Origin: Microbacterium sp. Leaf320
Lineage (GTDB): Bacteria > Actinomycetota > Actinomycetes > Actinomycetales > Microbacteriaceae
DNA length: 64,000 nucleotides
Assembly (NCBI RefSeq): GCF_001423485.1
Contig: NZ_LMOD01000006.1
Coordinates: forward strand, 62,001 to 126,000
Direction of reading: 5' to 3'
This document shows positions 8,198 to 17,775 of this stretch, one piece after another (positions within the stretch are counted from its first letter, which is position 1; every line of letters starts with the position of its first letter). Under the pieces are notes generated by a model that was not told the origin of the DNA, did no database searches, and was given only the letters and a program-made list of their open reading frames with translations. The translations under genes and the position numbers were made by a program.

Positions 8198-9455
8198 CGA
8201 TCGACTCTGCTGAGATGCGCACCGAGACCCTCGCCGCCGGAATCACGAAGCGCGCGACCACGCTCGCCGACGGCCGCGAGCTGATCTACTTCGACGACCC
8301 CGACACGACGCTCGGCGAAGAGCGCGCGGTCGACTCCCGCACCCTCGACCCTCGGGGCGAGACCGCCACGATGCGCCTCGACGTGCTCACGGGAGACTGG
8401 ATCACGGTCGCCGCGAACCGCCAGAACCGCGTCATGATGCCCAGCGCCGACGCCGACCCGCTGGCCCCGCAGTCGCCGACCAACCCGTCGGAGGTTCCCT
8501 CGCTCTACGACGTCGCGGTGTTCGAGAACCGCTCCCCCGCCTTCGGCCCCGCCCTGGCCGAGGCGACCGGCATCGCCCCCGAGGCGAGCAACCCTCCCCG
8601 CGGGCTCGACGACCTCTCAGCCCTCGGGCTCGGCCGCACCCGCACCTCGGTCGGCCGCTGCGAGGTCGTGTGCTTCAGCCCCGAGCACACCGGATCCTTC
8701 GGCACGCAGTCCGTCACACGCGCCCGCACGGTCATCGAGGCCTGGGCCGACCGCACAGCCGCCCTCTCGAAGCTGCCGGGCATCGAGCAGATCTTCCCGT
8801 TCGAGAACCGCGGCGAAGCGATCGGGGTCACGCTCCCGCACCCGCACGGACAGATCTACGCCTACCCCTACGTGACGCCGCGCACCACCCGCGTGCTCGA
8901 GTCGATCGACCGCACGGCGCCCGAGCTCTTCCAGCACATCCTCGAGTCCGAGCAGGCATCCGAGCGCGTCGTCTTCCGCGGCGAGCACTGGACCGCGTTC
9001 GTGCCCTTCGCCGCCCGCTGGCCGCTGGAGGTGCACCTCATGCCGCACCGCCACGTCGCGGACTTCGCCGAGACGACGGATGCCGAGCGCGACGAGCTCG
9101 CCCCTCTCTACCTGCGCCTGCTGCGCGGCGTCGACGCGCTCTACGACACCCCGACCCCCTACATCGCCGCTTGGCACCAGGCCCCGGTCAACGTCGGTCG
9201 TGACAGCGTGCGCCTGCACCTGCAGCTGACGAGCCCGCGCCGTGCCGCCGACAAGCTCAAGTTCCTCGCCGGCTCCGAGGCCGCGATGTGGGCCTGGGCC
9301 GCCGAGGTCACCCCCGAACAGGGCGCCGCCCGCATCCGCGAGGCCATCGCGAAGGCAGACGCCGCGCACGCGGCCGACACCGCAGACGCCGCGCACGCAC
9401 AGAGCGCCGACACCGCACCGACAGACAGCACCGACACCGCAGACGAGGCATCCGC

Positions 9456-9459
<4 letters not shown>
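8191..9459 (+). CDS. galT: Galactose-1-phosphate uridylyltransferase
   Basis: GalT exchanges UMP between UDP-glucose and galactose 1-phosphate in the Leloir pathway. The active-site motif HPHGQ lies at His217-Gln221, with His219 the expected nucleophile. Other family stretches are NRQNRVMMPSADADPLAPQ near the N-terminus and HLMPHRHVADFAE. The GTG at 8191 sits six bases after the -10 box TACCAT, so a leaderless message starting at the GTG is the best reading; an ATG at 8215 is an alternative. The protein has 422 residues, longer than usual because of an Ala/Asp/Thr/His-rich tail of about 36 residues encoded by short repeats. The stop overlaps the galK start as ATGA. Confidence 0.96.
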
Positions 9460-10652
<1,193 letters not shown>

Positions 10653-10713
10653 CGCGGTCAGGCTCAGCGGGCCCGCCCTGAAATACTGAACTCTCCACCA
10701 CCTGAGGAGCACC

Positions 10714-11691
10714 ATGTCCTGGATCGTGACCGGCGGCGCCGGATACATCGGCTCGCACGTCGTACGCGCACTGGCGGATGCGGGGCTCGCACCCGTCATC
10801 CTCGACGACCTCTCGAGCGGCGTCGCGTCGTTCGTGCCCGAGGGCGTGCCGTTCGTGCAGGGTTCGATCCTCGACCGCGACCTCGTCGAGAAGACGCTCC
10901 GCGACCACGGCGCCGAGGGCGTCATCCACGTCGCCGGGTTCAAGTACGCCGGTGTCTCTGTGCAGCGCCCGCTGCACACCTACGCGCAGAACGTCGAAGG
11001 CACCCGCGTGATCCTCGAGGCGATGGAGGCCGCGGGCGTCGGCAACATCGTGTTCTCCTCCTCGGCCGCCGTCTTCGGCACCCCTGATGTCGCGCTGGTC
11101 GTCGAGGACACCGCCAAGAAGCCCGCGAGCCCGTACGGCGAATCCAAGCTCATCGGCGAATGGCTGCTGCGCGACCAGGCGATCGCGACCGCCGATTCGG
11201 CGACCCCGCTGCGCCACACGTCGCTGCGCTACTTCAACGTGGTCGGATCCGCTGACCCGACCGTCTACGACGTCAGCCCGCACAACCTGTTCCCGATCGT
11301 CTTCGAGGCGCTGATCGCCGGCAAGACCCCGCGCATCAACGGCGACGACTACGACACCGAAGACGGCACGAACGTGCGCGACTACGTGCACGTCGGCGAC
11401 ATCGCCGCCGCCCACGTGGCTGCGGCGAAGCGCCTCGCAGCGGGCGAGTCGATCGAGGCGGCCTACAACCTCGGCTCCGGCGACGGCCTGAGCGTGAAGC
11501 AGATCATGGATGCCGTGGCACGCGTCACCGGCATCGACTTCACGCCCGAGATCGGCCCCCGCCGTGCCGGCGACCCCGACCGCATCGTCGCCACCGGCGA
11601 ACTCGCCGCCCGCGACCTCGACTGGAAGATGCGGTACTCGGTCGATGAGATGGTGCGGACGGGCTGGGAGGCGCGTCAGTCCGCCTCCTGA
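10714..11691 (+). CDS. galE: UDP-glucose 4-epimerase
   Basis: GalE interconverts UDP-galactose and UDP-glucose. This 325-residue extended SDR has the NAD-binding TGGAGYIGSH at residues 6-15, the SSSAAVFG serine region and the YGESK catalytic pair near residue 139. It starts 61 bases after galK behind a good GAGGAG ribosome site, so it may also have its own promoter in that gap, which would suit its additional role in cell-wall precursor supply. Confidence 0.96.
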   Translation: MSWIVTGGAGYIGSHVVRALADAGLAPVILDDLSSGVASFVPEGVPFVQGSILDRDLVEKTLRDHGAEGVIHVAGFKYAGVSVQRPLHTYAQNVEGTRVILEAMEAAGVGNIVFSSSAAVFGTPDVALVVEDTAKKPASPYGESKLIGEWLLRDQAIATADSATPLRHTSLRYFNVVGSADPTVYDVSPHNLFPIVFEALIAGKTPRINGDDYDTEDGTNVRDYVHVGDIAAAHVAAAKRLAAGESIEAAYNLGSGDGLSVKQIMDAVARVTGIDFTPEIGPRRAGDPDRIVATGELAARDLDWKMRYSVDEMVRTGWEARQSAS

Positions 11692-11700
11692 TCTGCAGCC

Positions 11701-11733
11701 CCGGTCGTCGAGCGAGCGCAGCGAGACGAAACG
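11701..11733. repeat. Dispersed repeat GTCGTtGAGCGAGCg..GAGACGAAACG, copy 1
   Basis: Between the convergent galE and transporter genes lies CCGGTCGTCGAGCGAGCGCA followed by GCGAGACGAAACG. The same word family recurs near 28387-28495 and 33650-33700, always between genes. Within this copy GAGCGAGCGCAGCGAG has little self-pairing. It is a family of intergenic repeats in this genome; function unknown. Confidence 0.7.
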
Positions 11734-11740
11734 TGCGGCC

Positions 11741-13066
11741 TCAGAGGTCTCTGGTGCGAATCGGGTAGAGCCAGAAGCAGAGCCAGGCGAGGGCGGCGAA
11801 GACCATCGGCACGACAGCGACCATCACGCGGATGCCGCCGTCGACCGCTTCGGGCTGCGCATCGCCCAGTGACGCATCGAAGCCGGATGCCGTCAGCACC
11901 ACCGCCGCGACGACGGCCTGCAGCACGACGGAACCGCGCACCACGAAGCCGTTGACCCCGAAGTAGGCACCCTCTCGTCGGTGGCCTGTGCGCGTGGCAT
12001 CCTCATCGATGATCTGGGCGAGCACCACCTCGAGCAGCTGCAGCAGACCGCCGACGCCCACTCCCACCGCGACGCCGACGAGTGCCGCCGCCAGCACGTT
12101 CGAGGGCAGCAGGAAGCCGAGCATCGCGATGCCGAAGACCGCGACGCTCCACAGCAGTGCCGAGCGCGGTGAAGTGCGCCGCACGACCGCGCTCCACAGC
12201 ACGATCGACGGGATCGCGGTGACGAAGATGGCGCCGAGCAGCAGGCTGCCCTCGCCCTCGGGCGCCCCCAGCGAGTACCGCACGTAGAACGGGATCGCCG
12301 CGAGGATCACGGCGATCGCCGTCTGGATGAACAGCGAGCCGAGCACGTAGGGCACGAACGCCCGGTTCGCGAACGTGTACTTCAGCTGGTCGCTCCAGCG
12401 CATCGCCTCGGATGCCGCCTCCGGCACCTGGCGCTCGATCATGCCGCCGAAGAACGACCACACGAGCAGCACCAGGCAGACGGCCGAGAGCACGATGGCC
12501 ATGCCCGGCCATCCGATCGACCCGTACAGCGCGGGCGCGCCCGCGGTGCCCAGCACCATTCCGAGGATCGCGAAGATCTGGCGCGGGACGTTGCCCCGGG
12601 CACGCTCTTCGGTGGTGCGGAAGATCTCGGGGAACAGCGCCGAGATGTTCAGCACCACGACAACGAAAGCGATGTCGTAGACCGCGACGACGACCAGGAA
12701 CCAGACGATGAGACCTGCGGCGGGCAACTCCGGTGGCATCCACACCAGCGCGAACGCCACGACGAGCGGCACGATGCCGAGACCGATCCAGGGGATGCGG
12801 CGGCCCCACGGCGTGCGGATGCGGTCGGACACCGCGCCGACCACGGGGTTGAGCACCGCGTTCAGCACGCCGTGCGCGATCATCGCTGCAGCCACCCAGG
12901 TCGGCTCGACGCCGAGGCGCGTGACATAGAAGTAGACGACGAACGCCGAGAACGTCTGCGCCATGAGCTGGGTCGGGAATCCGGATGCTCCGAACGCGAT
13001 CGCCTGCGCCCTCGTGGGCACGGCATCCAACCGTCGGTCGCGCAGACGCGTCGTCAGCGAACTCAT
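11741..13066 (-). CDS. GPH-family sugar:cation symporter (MFS superfamily)
   Basis: This 441-residue membrane protein has about 12 hydrophobic helices and the glycoside-pentoside-hexuronide signature SDRIRTPWGRRIPWI near residue 83. These carriers import sugars or glycosides with a cation. The ATG at 13066 overlaps the deacetylase stop as ATGA and has GGAGAG upstream; a longer frame from 13105 would extend back into the deacetylase gene. It is last of a three-gene operon with a ROK regulator and a ChbG-like deacetylase, which points to an amino-sugar oligosaccharide as cargo. Confidence 0.9.
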   Translation of the reverse strand: MSSLTTRLRDRRLDAVPTRAQAIAFGASGFPTQLMAQTFSAFVVYFYVTRLGVEPTWVAAAMIAHGVLNAVLNPVVGAVSDRIRTPWGRRIPWIGLGIVPLVVAFALVWMPPELPAAGLIVWFLVVVAVYDIAFVVVVLNISALFPEIFRTTEERARGNVPRQIFAILGMVLGTAGAPALYGSIGWPGMAIVLSAVCLVLLVWSFFGGMIERQVPEAASEAMRWSDQLKYTFANRAFVPYVLGSLFIQTAIAVILAAIPFYVRYSLGAPEGEGSLLLGAIFVTAIPSIVLWSAVVRRTSPRSALLWSVAVFGIAMLGFLLPSNVLAAALVGVAVGVGVGGLLQLLEVVLAQIIDEDATRTGHRREGAYFGVNGFVVRGSVVLQAVVAAVVLTASGFDASLGDAQPEAVDGGIRVMVAVVPMVFAALAWLCFWLYPIRTRDL

Positions 13067-13971
13067 ACGCTCTCTCTCCGCTGCAGGTCGCGCAGGTCGC
13101 GCCACCCCAGCCGGACCAGTCCCTCGTCAGCGATCGCCTGCAGCACCGCAGGGTCCGAGAGCAGGCGCAGCTCGTGCCCCCGCTTGACGGCGGCGTAGTC
13201 GACGGCCGCGCGCAGCTCGTCGTCGTCGACCATCGGATGCAGGTAGATCTCCGTCACACCGGCGGGCACGGCTCGCAGCAGTGCGATGAAGCCGTCGCGC
13301 ACCTGCTCGTACGACTCGCCGGGCACCTCTTCGAACGGATGGCTCCACAGCCGGTCGATGATCTCGACGCCGAAGGCATCCGCCGCCGCGGAGGCCTCGG
13401 TGAGCTTCGACTGCAGGGCGACGTCGGTGCCGGTGCCCTCCATGCTCCGCGGCAGCCGGAACGGCAGTCCGTGGCGTGCGGCGAGCTCGAACACCGGTCG
13501 CAGGAAGTCACGCCCCGTCAGCAGCCCGTAGACCGACCCCATGTGGTTGTCGAGGTGGGTGACGTCGACCCCGGCATCCAGCGCCGCCTGCAGCTGGGCA
13601 GCGATCTCGGCGGCGACATCGTCGGTCGACGCATGCTCTTCGACCTCCAGGGCACCCGCCGGAAAGTATCCGGCCGCATCCACCAGACTCGTTCCCGTGC
13701 CGGTGAGCGGGCGCCAGCGGTAGTCGGTCCACTCGCTGGTGAGCACGAGGTGCACGCCGATGTCGAGGTCGGTGCGCGCGGCGGCGAAGGCCATAGCCTC
13801 CGGCGCCCAAGCGCACGGCACCATCACCGTCGTGGAGTCGATGTGCCCGGCATCCAGCAGCTGCACGATCGCGGTGTTGGCCGCGTGGCACATGCCGAAG
13901 TCGTCGGCGTTGATGATCACGGCTCGAGCTCCTGGCGGGAGTCCGAGCCGGTCGGCGAGGTCGGAGATCAT
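13063..13971 (-). CDS. ChbG/YdjC-family carbohydrate deacetylase
   Basis: This 302-residue protein has the YdjC/ChbG fold signature IINADDFGMCHAANTAI near residues 19-35, where the Asp pair binds the metal, plus HLDNHMG and YLHPM histidine motifs further on. ChbG removes an acetyl group from chitobiose and chitotriose in enteric bacteria; here there is no phosphotransferase system, so an unphosphorylated N-acetylated oligosaccharide is likely. Both ends overlap neighbours by ATGA (regulator upstream, transporter downstream). The exact substrate is inferred. Confidence 0.9.
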   Translation of the reverse strand: MISDLADRLGLPPGARAVIINADDFGMCHAANTAIVQLLDAGHIDSTTVMVPCAWAPEAMAFAAARTDLDIGVHLVLTSEWTDYRWRPLTGTGTSLVDAAGYFPAGALEVEEHASTDDVAAEIAAQLQAALDAGVDVTHLDNHMGSVYGLLTGRDFLRPVFELAARHGLPFRLPRSMEGTGTDVALQSKLTEASAAADAFGVEIIDRLWSHPFEEVPGESYEQVRDGFIALLRAVPAGVTEIYLHPMVDDDELRAAVDYAAVKRGHELRLLSDPAVLQAIADEGLVRLGWRDLRDLQRRESV

Positions 13972-15107
13972 CTGCCGCTCCTGTCCGATCTCGGGAGAAG
14001 GCGCGAGAAGACGGTCGCGCGAAGGGCGGATGCCGCCTCTCCTGCAGCCCCCACCAGCGGCGCCTCGGGCCCGAAGGACGACACGACGAATCGCAGCGGC
14101 AGCTGAGGCGCGAGCTGCTCGGCGTAGTCGGCGACGGCGTCGAGCATCGCGGGGTGCGCGGCGGATCCGCTGAGGATGAACGCCTCGGGGTCGAGCACGA
14201 GTGCGATGCTCCCGGCGACGAGGGTGAGGCGGCGCCCCATCTCGGTGGCCATCGCGATCGCGGCAGGGTCGCCGGCTGCCGCCGATTCGAGGTGCTGATC
14301 GATCGTGAGCTCGGGGTCGCGGCCGTTGCCGAGTGCGAGGTCGCGCACCACGTCGTCGCCGAGCACGGGGGCGCCGACGGGCAGAGGGGTCTGCGGGAGG
14401 TACATGACCTCGCCCGCGACGCCCGAGAACCCGCGGTGCAGGATGCCGTCGATCACGATGCCCGCTCCGAGTCCGTCATCGAGCAGCAGCAGCGCGAAGC
14501 TCGCGAGATCTGCGCCGGTGCCCGCGGTCAGCTCGGCGAGAGCCGCCAGATTGACGTCGTTCTCGACGCGCACCGGGCAGGCGAGACGCTCCGAGAGCGC
14601 GTTCTTGAACGCACCCCCGTCTGGGCCCTGGTCGTCGCGGATGCCGCCGTCTGCCGAGACGATGCCAGGGATGCCGACCACCACGAGCTCGAGGGGTCCG
14701 GCGACCACTCGCCGGCAGGCGGTGACGAGATCGACGATGTGCTCCACCCGATCTCCCCGCACCGGGAACGCCGCGTGATGCTCCGCGCGCACCGCGCCGG
14801 TCGGGTCGACGAGAACGACGTGGGCGGCATGCCCGTCGACGTGCACGGCGGCAGCGAGTCCGAGCTGGGGATGCAAGGCCACGCGTCCGGCTGCGGGTCC
14901 CCGCGTCTCGCGATCGACGCCGGCCGGGGCCACGGCCGACGCGCTCTCGAGCATCCGCAGCACCTGCGTCACTGCGGTGCGGGAGAGCCCGGTCTCGGTG
15001 ACGAGCTCGTTTCGCGTGAGCGGCCCTCGACGGGCGAGCGTCTCGAGGATCGCCCGACCGTTGAGGGTGCGTAAGAGGGTCTGCGGGCCCGCCAGTGGTC
15101 TTGCCAT
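13968..15107 (-). CDS. ROK-family transcriptional regulator
   Basis: This 379-residue protein has an N-terminal winged HTH (GPLTRNELVTETGLSRTAVT near residue 28) followed by a ROK sugar-sensing domain (VENDVNLAALAEL; LLLDDGLGAGIVIDG). The Cys-rich zinc motif CxCGxxGC that normally follows the GxxGE segment is absent: after GVAGEVMYLP the sequence runs straight to PVGAPVLGDD. The ATG at 15107 is chosen because the upstream frame includes promoter-like DNA. It leads the operon with the deacetylase and symporter and probably controls it. Confidence 0.9.
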   Translation of the reverse strand: MARPLAGPQTLLRTLNGRAILETLARRGPLTRNELVTETGLSRTAVTQVLRMLESASAVAPAGVDRETRGPAAGRVALHPQLGLAAAVHVDGHAAHVVLVDPTGAVRAEHHAAFPVRGDRVEHIVDLVTACRRVVAGPLELVVVGIPGIVSADGGIRDDQGPDGGAFKNALSERLACPVRVENDVNLAALAELTAGTGADLASFALLLLDDGLGAGIVIDGILHRGFSGVAGEVMYLPQTPLPVGAPVLGDDVVRDLALGNGRDPELTIDQHLESAAAGDPAAIAMATEMGRRLTLVAGSIALVLDPEAFILSGSAAHPAMLDAVADYAEQLAPQLPLRFVVSSFGPEAPLVGAAGEAASALRATVFSRLLPRSDRSGR

Positions 15108-15141
15108 GATGATCCCCCCGGATTCGACGTGCGCCCAGCAT

Positions 15142-15154
15142 GACACATCGTGTC
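15142..15154. promoter_or_regulatory. Palindrome upstream of ROK regulator
   Basis: GACAC at 15142-15146 and GTGTC at 15150-15154 form an inverted repeat with a three-base spacer, about 35 bases upstream of the ROK regulator start and before the divergent acetyltransferase promoter. It is a candidate autoregulatory operator; the arms are short. Confidence 0.4.
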
Positions 15155-15195
15155 TCACCGGTCGAGTGGTTCTGACATGCATTCGAACGCGCTCG

Positions 15196-15201
15196 TAGAG
15201 T
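15196..15201 (+). promoter_or_regulatory. -10 box of leaderless acetyltransferase promoter
   Basis: TAGAGT lies exactly six bases before the ATG at 15208, with CTGACA 18 bases upstream as a plausible -35 at 15172-15177. No Shine-Dalgarno sequence precedes the ATG, so transcription probably begins at the start codon. Confidence 0.6.
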
Positions 15202-15207
15202 GGTCGG

Positions 15208-15735
15208 ATGACGACAGTGCTGATCCGTGACGGAGTGATCGACGACGCCGATCAGATCGCCGGTGTGCATGTGCGCTCCTGGCAGGCGGCGTATCGCGGG
15301 CTGATCGACCAGGAGACTCTCGACCGGCTCTCGATCTCCGAACGCGCCGAGGGCTGGCGTCGTATCTTCGTGAACCCGCTGCCCACCAGCCTCGGCATCC
15401 TGGTCGCCGAACGTGAGGGCGAGATCGTCGGCTGGACGTCCTTCGGCTCGGGGCGCGAGGAGGAGGGAGCAGACGACGGCGAGGTCTACGGGATCTACGC
15501 CGACCCGGCCGAGTGGTCGACAGGTGTCGGACGCGCGCTGCTCGACGCCGCCGAGCGGCGCATCCTGAGCGCTGGGCACACGCGCGCCTACCTGTGGGTG
15601 CTCGACGGCAACGAGCGCGCCGACGCGTTCTACGCGCGCCGCGGCTGGGAGGCCGACGGCGCGAGCAAGGTCGAGGAGCGGCCGGACCTGAGCCTGCGGG
15701 AGCACCGCAGGGTCAAGCGTCTCGCCGCCTCCTGA
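15208..15735 (+). CDS. GNAT-family N-acetyltransferase
   Basis: This 175-residue protein has the GNAT fold: a first helix with HVRSWQAAYRGLI, the acetyl-CoA segment EVYGIYADPAEWSTGVGRALL near residues 92-112 (a degenerate R/QxxGxG/A loop, here STGVGR), and the C-terminal YLWVLDGNERADAFYARRGW that typifies the family. The acceptor is unknown. It appears to be a single-gene unit with a leaderless start, divergent from the ROK regulator and convergent with the aldehyde dehydrogenase. Confidence 0.9.
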   Translation: MTTVLIRDGVIDDADQIAGVHVRSWQAAYRGLIDQETLDRLSISERAEGWRRIFVNPLPTSLGILVAEREGEIVGWTSFGSGREEEGADDGEVYGIYADPAEWSTGVGRALLDAAERRILSAGHTRAYLWVLDGNERADAFYARRGWEADGASKVEERPDLSLREHRRVKRLAAS

Positions 15736-15745
15736 CCCCTGGCTC

Positions 15746-17179
15746 TCAGTCGAGAGCCGACATCACGTGCTTGATGCGCGTGTAGTCGTCGAAGCCGTAC
15801 TGCGAGAGGTCCTTGCCGTAGCCCGAGTGCTTGAATCCGCCGTGCGGCATGTCGGACACGAACGGGATGTGGGTGTTGATCCACACGCACCCGAAGTCGA
15901 GATCCCGCGAGAAGCGCATCGCGCGGGCGTGATCTGTCGTCCACACCGACGAGGCGAGCGCGTAGGGCACATCGTTCGCCATCTCGAGCGCCTGCTCGTC
16001 GGTGTCGAACGACTGCACGGTCAGCACCGGGCCGAAGATCTCGCCCTGCACCGCCTCGTCGTCCTGATGCAGACCCGACACGATGGTCGCCTCGAAGAAG
16101 TAGCCCGTGTCTCCCTGTCGCCGACCGCCGGTCTCGACGGTGGCGTGCGCGGGCAGACGGTCGACGAAGCCCTGCACCTGGGCGAGCTGGGCCGCACTGC
16201 TGAGGGGCCCGTAGAGCACTCCTTCTTCGTGCGGGGCGCCCGTGCGGGCATCCGTCTTCGCCTTCTCGACCAGTGCCGCGACGAACTCGTCGTGCACCGA
16301 CGAGTGCACGAGCACTCGCGTGGCTGCCGTGCAGTCCTGCCCCGCGTTGAAGAACGCTCCGGTGACGATGCCGGATGCCGCCTTGTCGAGGTTCGCGTCG
16401 GGGTAGACGATCGCCGGCGCCTTGCCGCCGAGCTCGAGGTGCACGCGCTTGACGTCGTTCGCCGCCGACCGGGCGACGGCCATGCCTGCGCGGACGGACC
16501 CGGTGATCGCGACCATCTGCGGGGTCGGGTGCTCGACCAGAGCGACCCCCGTGTCGCGGTCGCCGAGCACGACGTTGAGCGTGCCGGCGGGCGTGTGCAG
16601 CGCGACGATCTCGGCGAGCAGGAGCGTCGTCAGCGGCGTCGATTCGGCGGGCTTCAGCACGACCGTGTTGCCTGCGGCGAGCGCGGGGGCGATCTTCCAC
16701 ACAGCCATGTTGAGCGGGTAGTTCCAGGGCGTGACCTGACCGATCACGCCGATCGGCTCGCGGCGCACGAACGAGGTGTGTCCGGCGAGATACTCCCCCG
16801 CTGCGCGCCCCTCGAGGCTGCGGGCGGCACCGGCGAAGAACCGCAGCTGGTCGATCGACTGCAGGATCTCGTCGGTCACGAGGCTCGCGCGCGGCTTGCC
16901 GGTGTCCTTCGACTCGAGGTCGGCGAACTGCTCGGCGCGCTCCTGCATCTCGTCGGCGATGCGGAAGAGCGCCAGCTGCCGGTCGGCCGGCGTCGTGTCA
17001 CGCCAGATCGGGAACGCGGCGGATGCGGCGGCGTACGCGGCATCCACATCAGAGGTGTCGGAAACGGGCAGCTCTCCGTAGGTCTCCTCGTTCACGGGGT
17101 CGATGAGCGGCATCCGCCCCTGCCCGCTCACGGGAACGTACTGCCCGCCGATGAAGTTCTGAAGCAGTTCTGTGGCCAT
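15746..17179 (-). CDS. NAD-dependent aldehyde dehydrogenase, gamma-aminobutyraldehyde type
   Basis: This 477-residue enzyme has the NPL-like WNYPLNMAVWKIAPALAAGN segment, the catalytic Glu in HLELGGKAP and the catalytic Cys in FNAGQDCTAATR. The overall pattern, including TSFVRREPIGVIGQVTPWNYPLN, matches gamma-aminobutyraldehyde dehydrogenases (PatD/Prr), which oxidise the aldehyde from putrescine to GABA. The ATG at 17179 has a TAACAT -10 box seven bases before it on the minus strand, so it may be leaderless; an ATG three codons upstream is also possible. It is divergent from an Lrp regulator and a PuuB-like oxidoreductase, supporting a role in amine breakdown. Confidence 0.92.
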   Translation of the reverse strand: MATELLQNFIGGQYVPVSGQGRMPLIDPVNEETYGELPVSDTSDVDAAYAAASAAFPIWRDTTPADRQLALFRIADEMQERAEQFADLESKDTGKPRASLVTDEILQSIDQLRFFAGAARSLEGRAAGEYLAGHTSFVRREPIGVIGQVTPWNYPLNMAVWKIAPALAAGNTVVLKPAESTPLTTLLLAEIVALHTPAGTLNVVLGDRDTGVALVEHPTPQMVAITGSVRAGMAVARSAANDVKRVHLELGGKAPAIVYPDANLDKAASGIVTGAFFNAGQDCTAATRVLVHSSVHDEFVAALVEKAKTDARTGAPHEEGVLYGPLSSAAQLAQVQGFVDRLPAHATVETGGRRQGDTGYFFEATIVSGLHQDDEAVQGEIFGPVLTVQSFDTDEQALEMANDVPYALASSVWTTDHARAMRFSRDLDFGCVWINTHIPFVSDMPHGGFKHSGYGKDLSQYGFDDYTRIKHVMSALD

Positions 17180-17222
17180 GACGGCCATGTTAGCGACCGG
17201 ATCACGAATACAGAAGAGTCTT

Positions 17223-17244
17223 CTGATTCAAACGATGGAATCAG
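17223..17244. promoter_or_regulatory. Candidate Lrp-type operator
   Basis: CTGATTC at 17223-17229 and GAATCAG at 17238-17244 are a perfect seven-base inverted repeat with an eight-base spacer. The site sits between the divergent aldehyde dehydrogenase and Lrp genes and is well placed to control both. Lrp/AsnC dimers commonly bind such spaced palindromes. Confidence 0.6.
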
Positions 17245-17279
17245 TTGCTTCACGGGCAGGATCCTGTCAATATCGACAC

Positions 17280-17747
17280 ATGAGCGCCACATCGAAGCAG
17301 CCCGTACTCGACGACATCTCGAAGCGGATCGTCGAGCTGCTGCAGGAGGACGGACGTCGGCCCTATGCCGAGATCGGCCGAGAGGTGGGGCTCAGCGAAG
17401 CGGCTGCGCGTCAGCGCGTGCAGCGGATGACCGAGGCGGGCATCATCCAGATCGTCGCGGTGACCGACCCGATGCAGCTCGGCTTCAACCGCATGTCGAT
17501 GATCGGCATCCGTGTCACCGGCGACCCGAGGCTCATCGCCGAAGAGCTGACGAAGATCACTGAGCTCGCCTACGTCGTCGTCACGCTCGGCACCTTCGAC
17601 ATCCTCGTCGAGGCCGTGTGCGAGAGCGACAGTCATCTGCTCGACCTGATCGCGACCCGCATCCGCACGATTCCGGGCATCACGCACACCGAGAGCCTGC
17701 TCTACGCCGGCCTCTACAAAGACCTCTACAACTGGGGCACGCGCTGA
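17280..17747 (+). CDS. Lrp/AsnC-family transcriptional regulator (paralogue A)
   Basis: This 155-residue regulator has an N-terminal HTH (DDISKRIVELLQEDGRR, then IGREVGLSEAAARQRVQRM) and the RAM ligand-binding domain (VVVTLGTFDILVEAVCES). The ATG at 17280 is chosen because the longer frame crosses the operator-like palindrome. It is strikingly similar to the regulator at 41136: same length, same DPMQLGF and C-terminal LYNWGTR motifs. It lies upstream of the FAD oxidoreductase and cupin and opposite the aldehyde dehydrogenase, so it probably controls amine catabolism at this locus. Confidence 0.94.
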   Translation: MSATSKQPVLDDISKRIVELLQEDGRRPYAEIGREVGLSEAAARQRVQRMTEAGIIQIVAVTDPMQLGFNRMSMIGIRVTGDPRLIAEELTKITELAYVVVTLGTFDILVEAVCESDSHLLDLIATRIRTIPGITHTESLLYAGLYKDLYNWGTR

Positions 17748-17775
17748 GGCGCGGGCCCGGAAACACGGAGTGATC

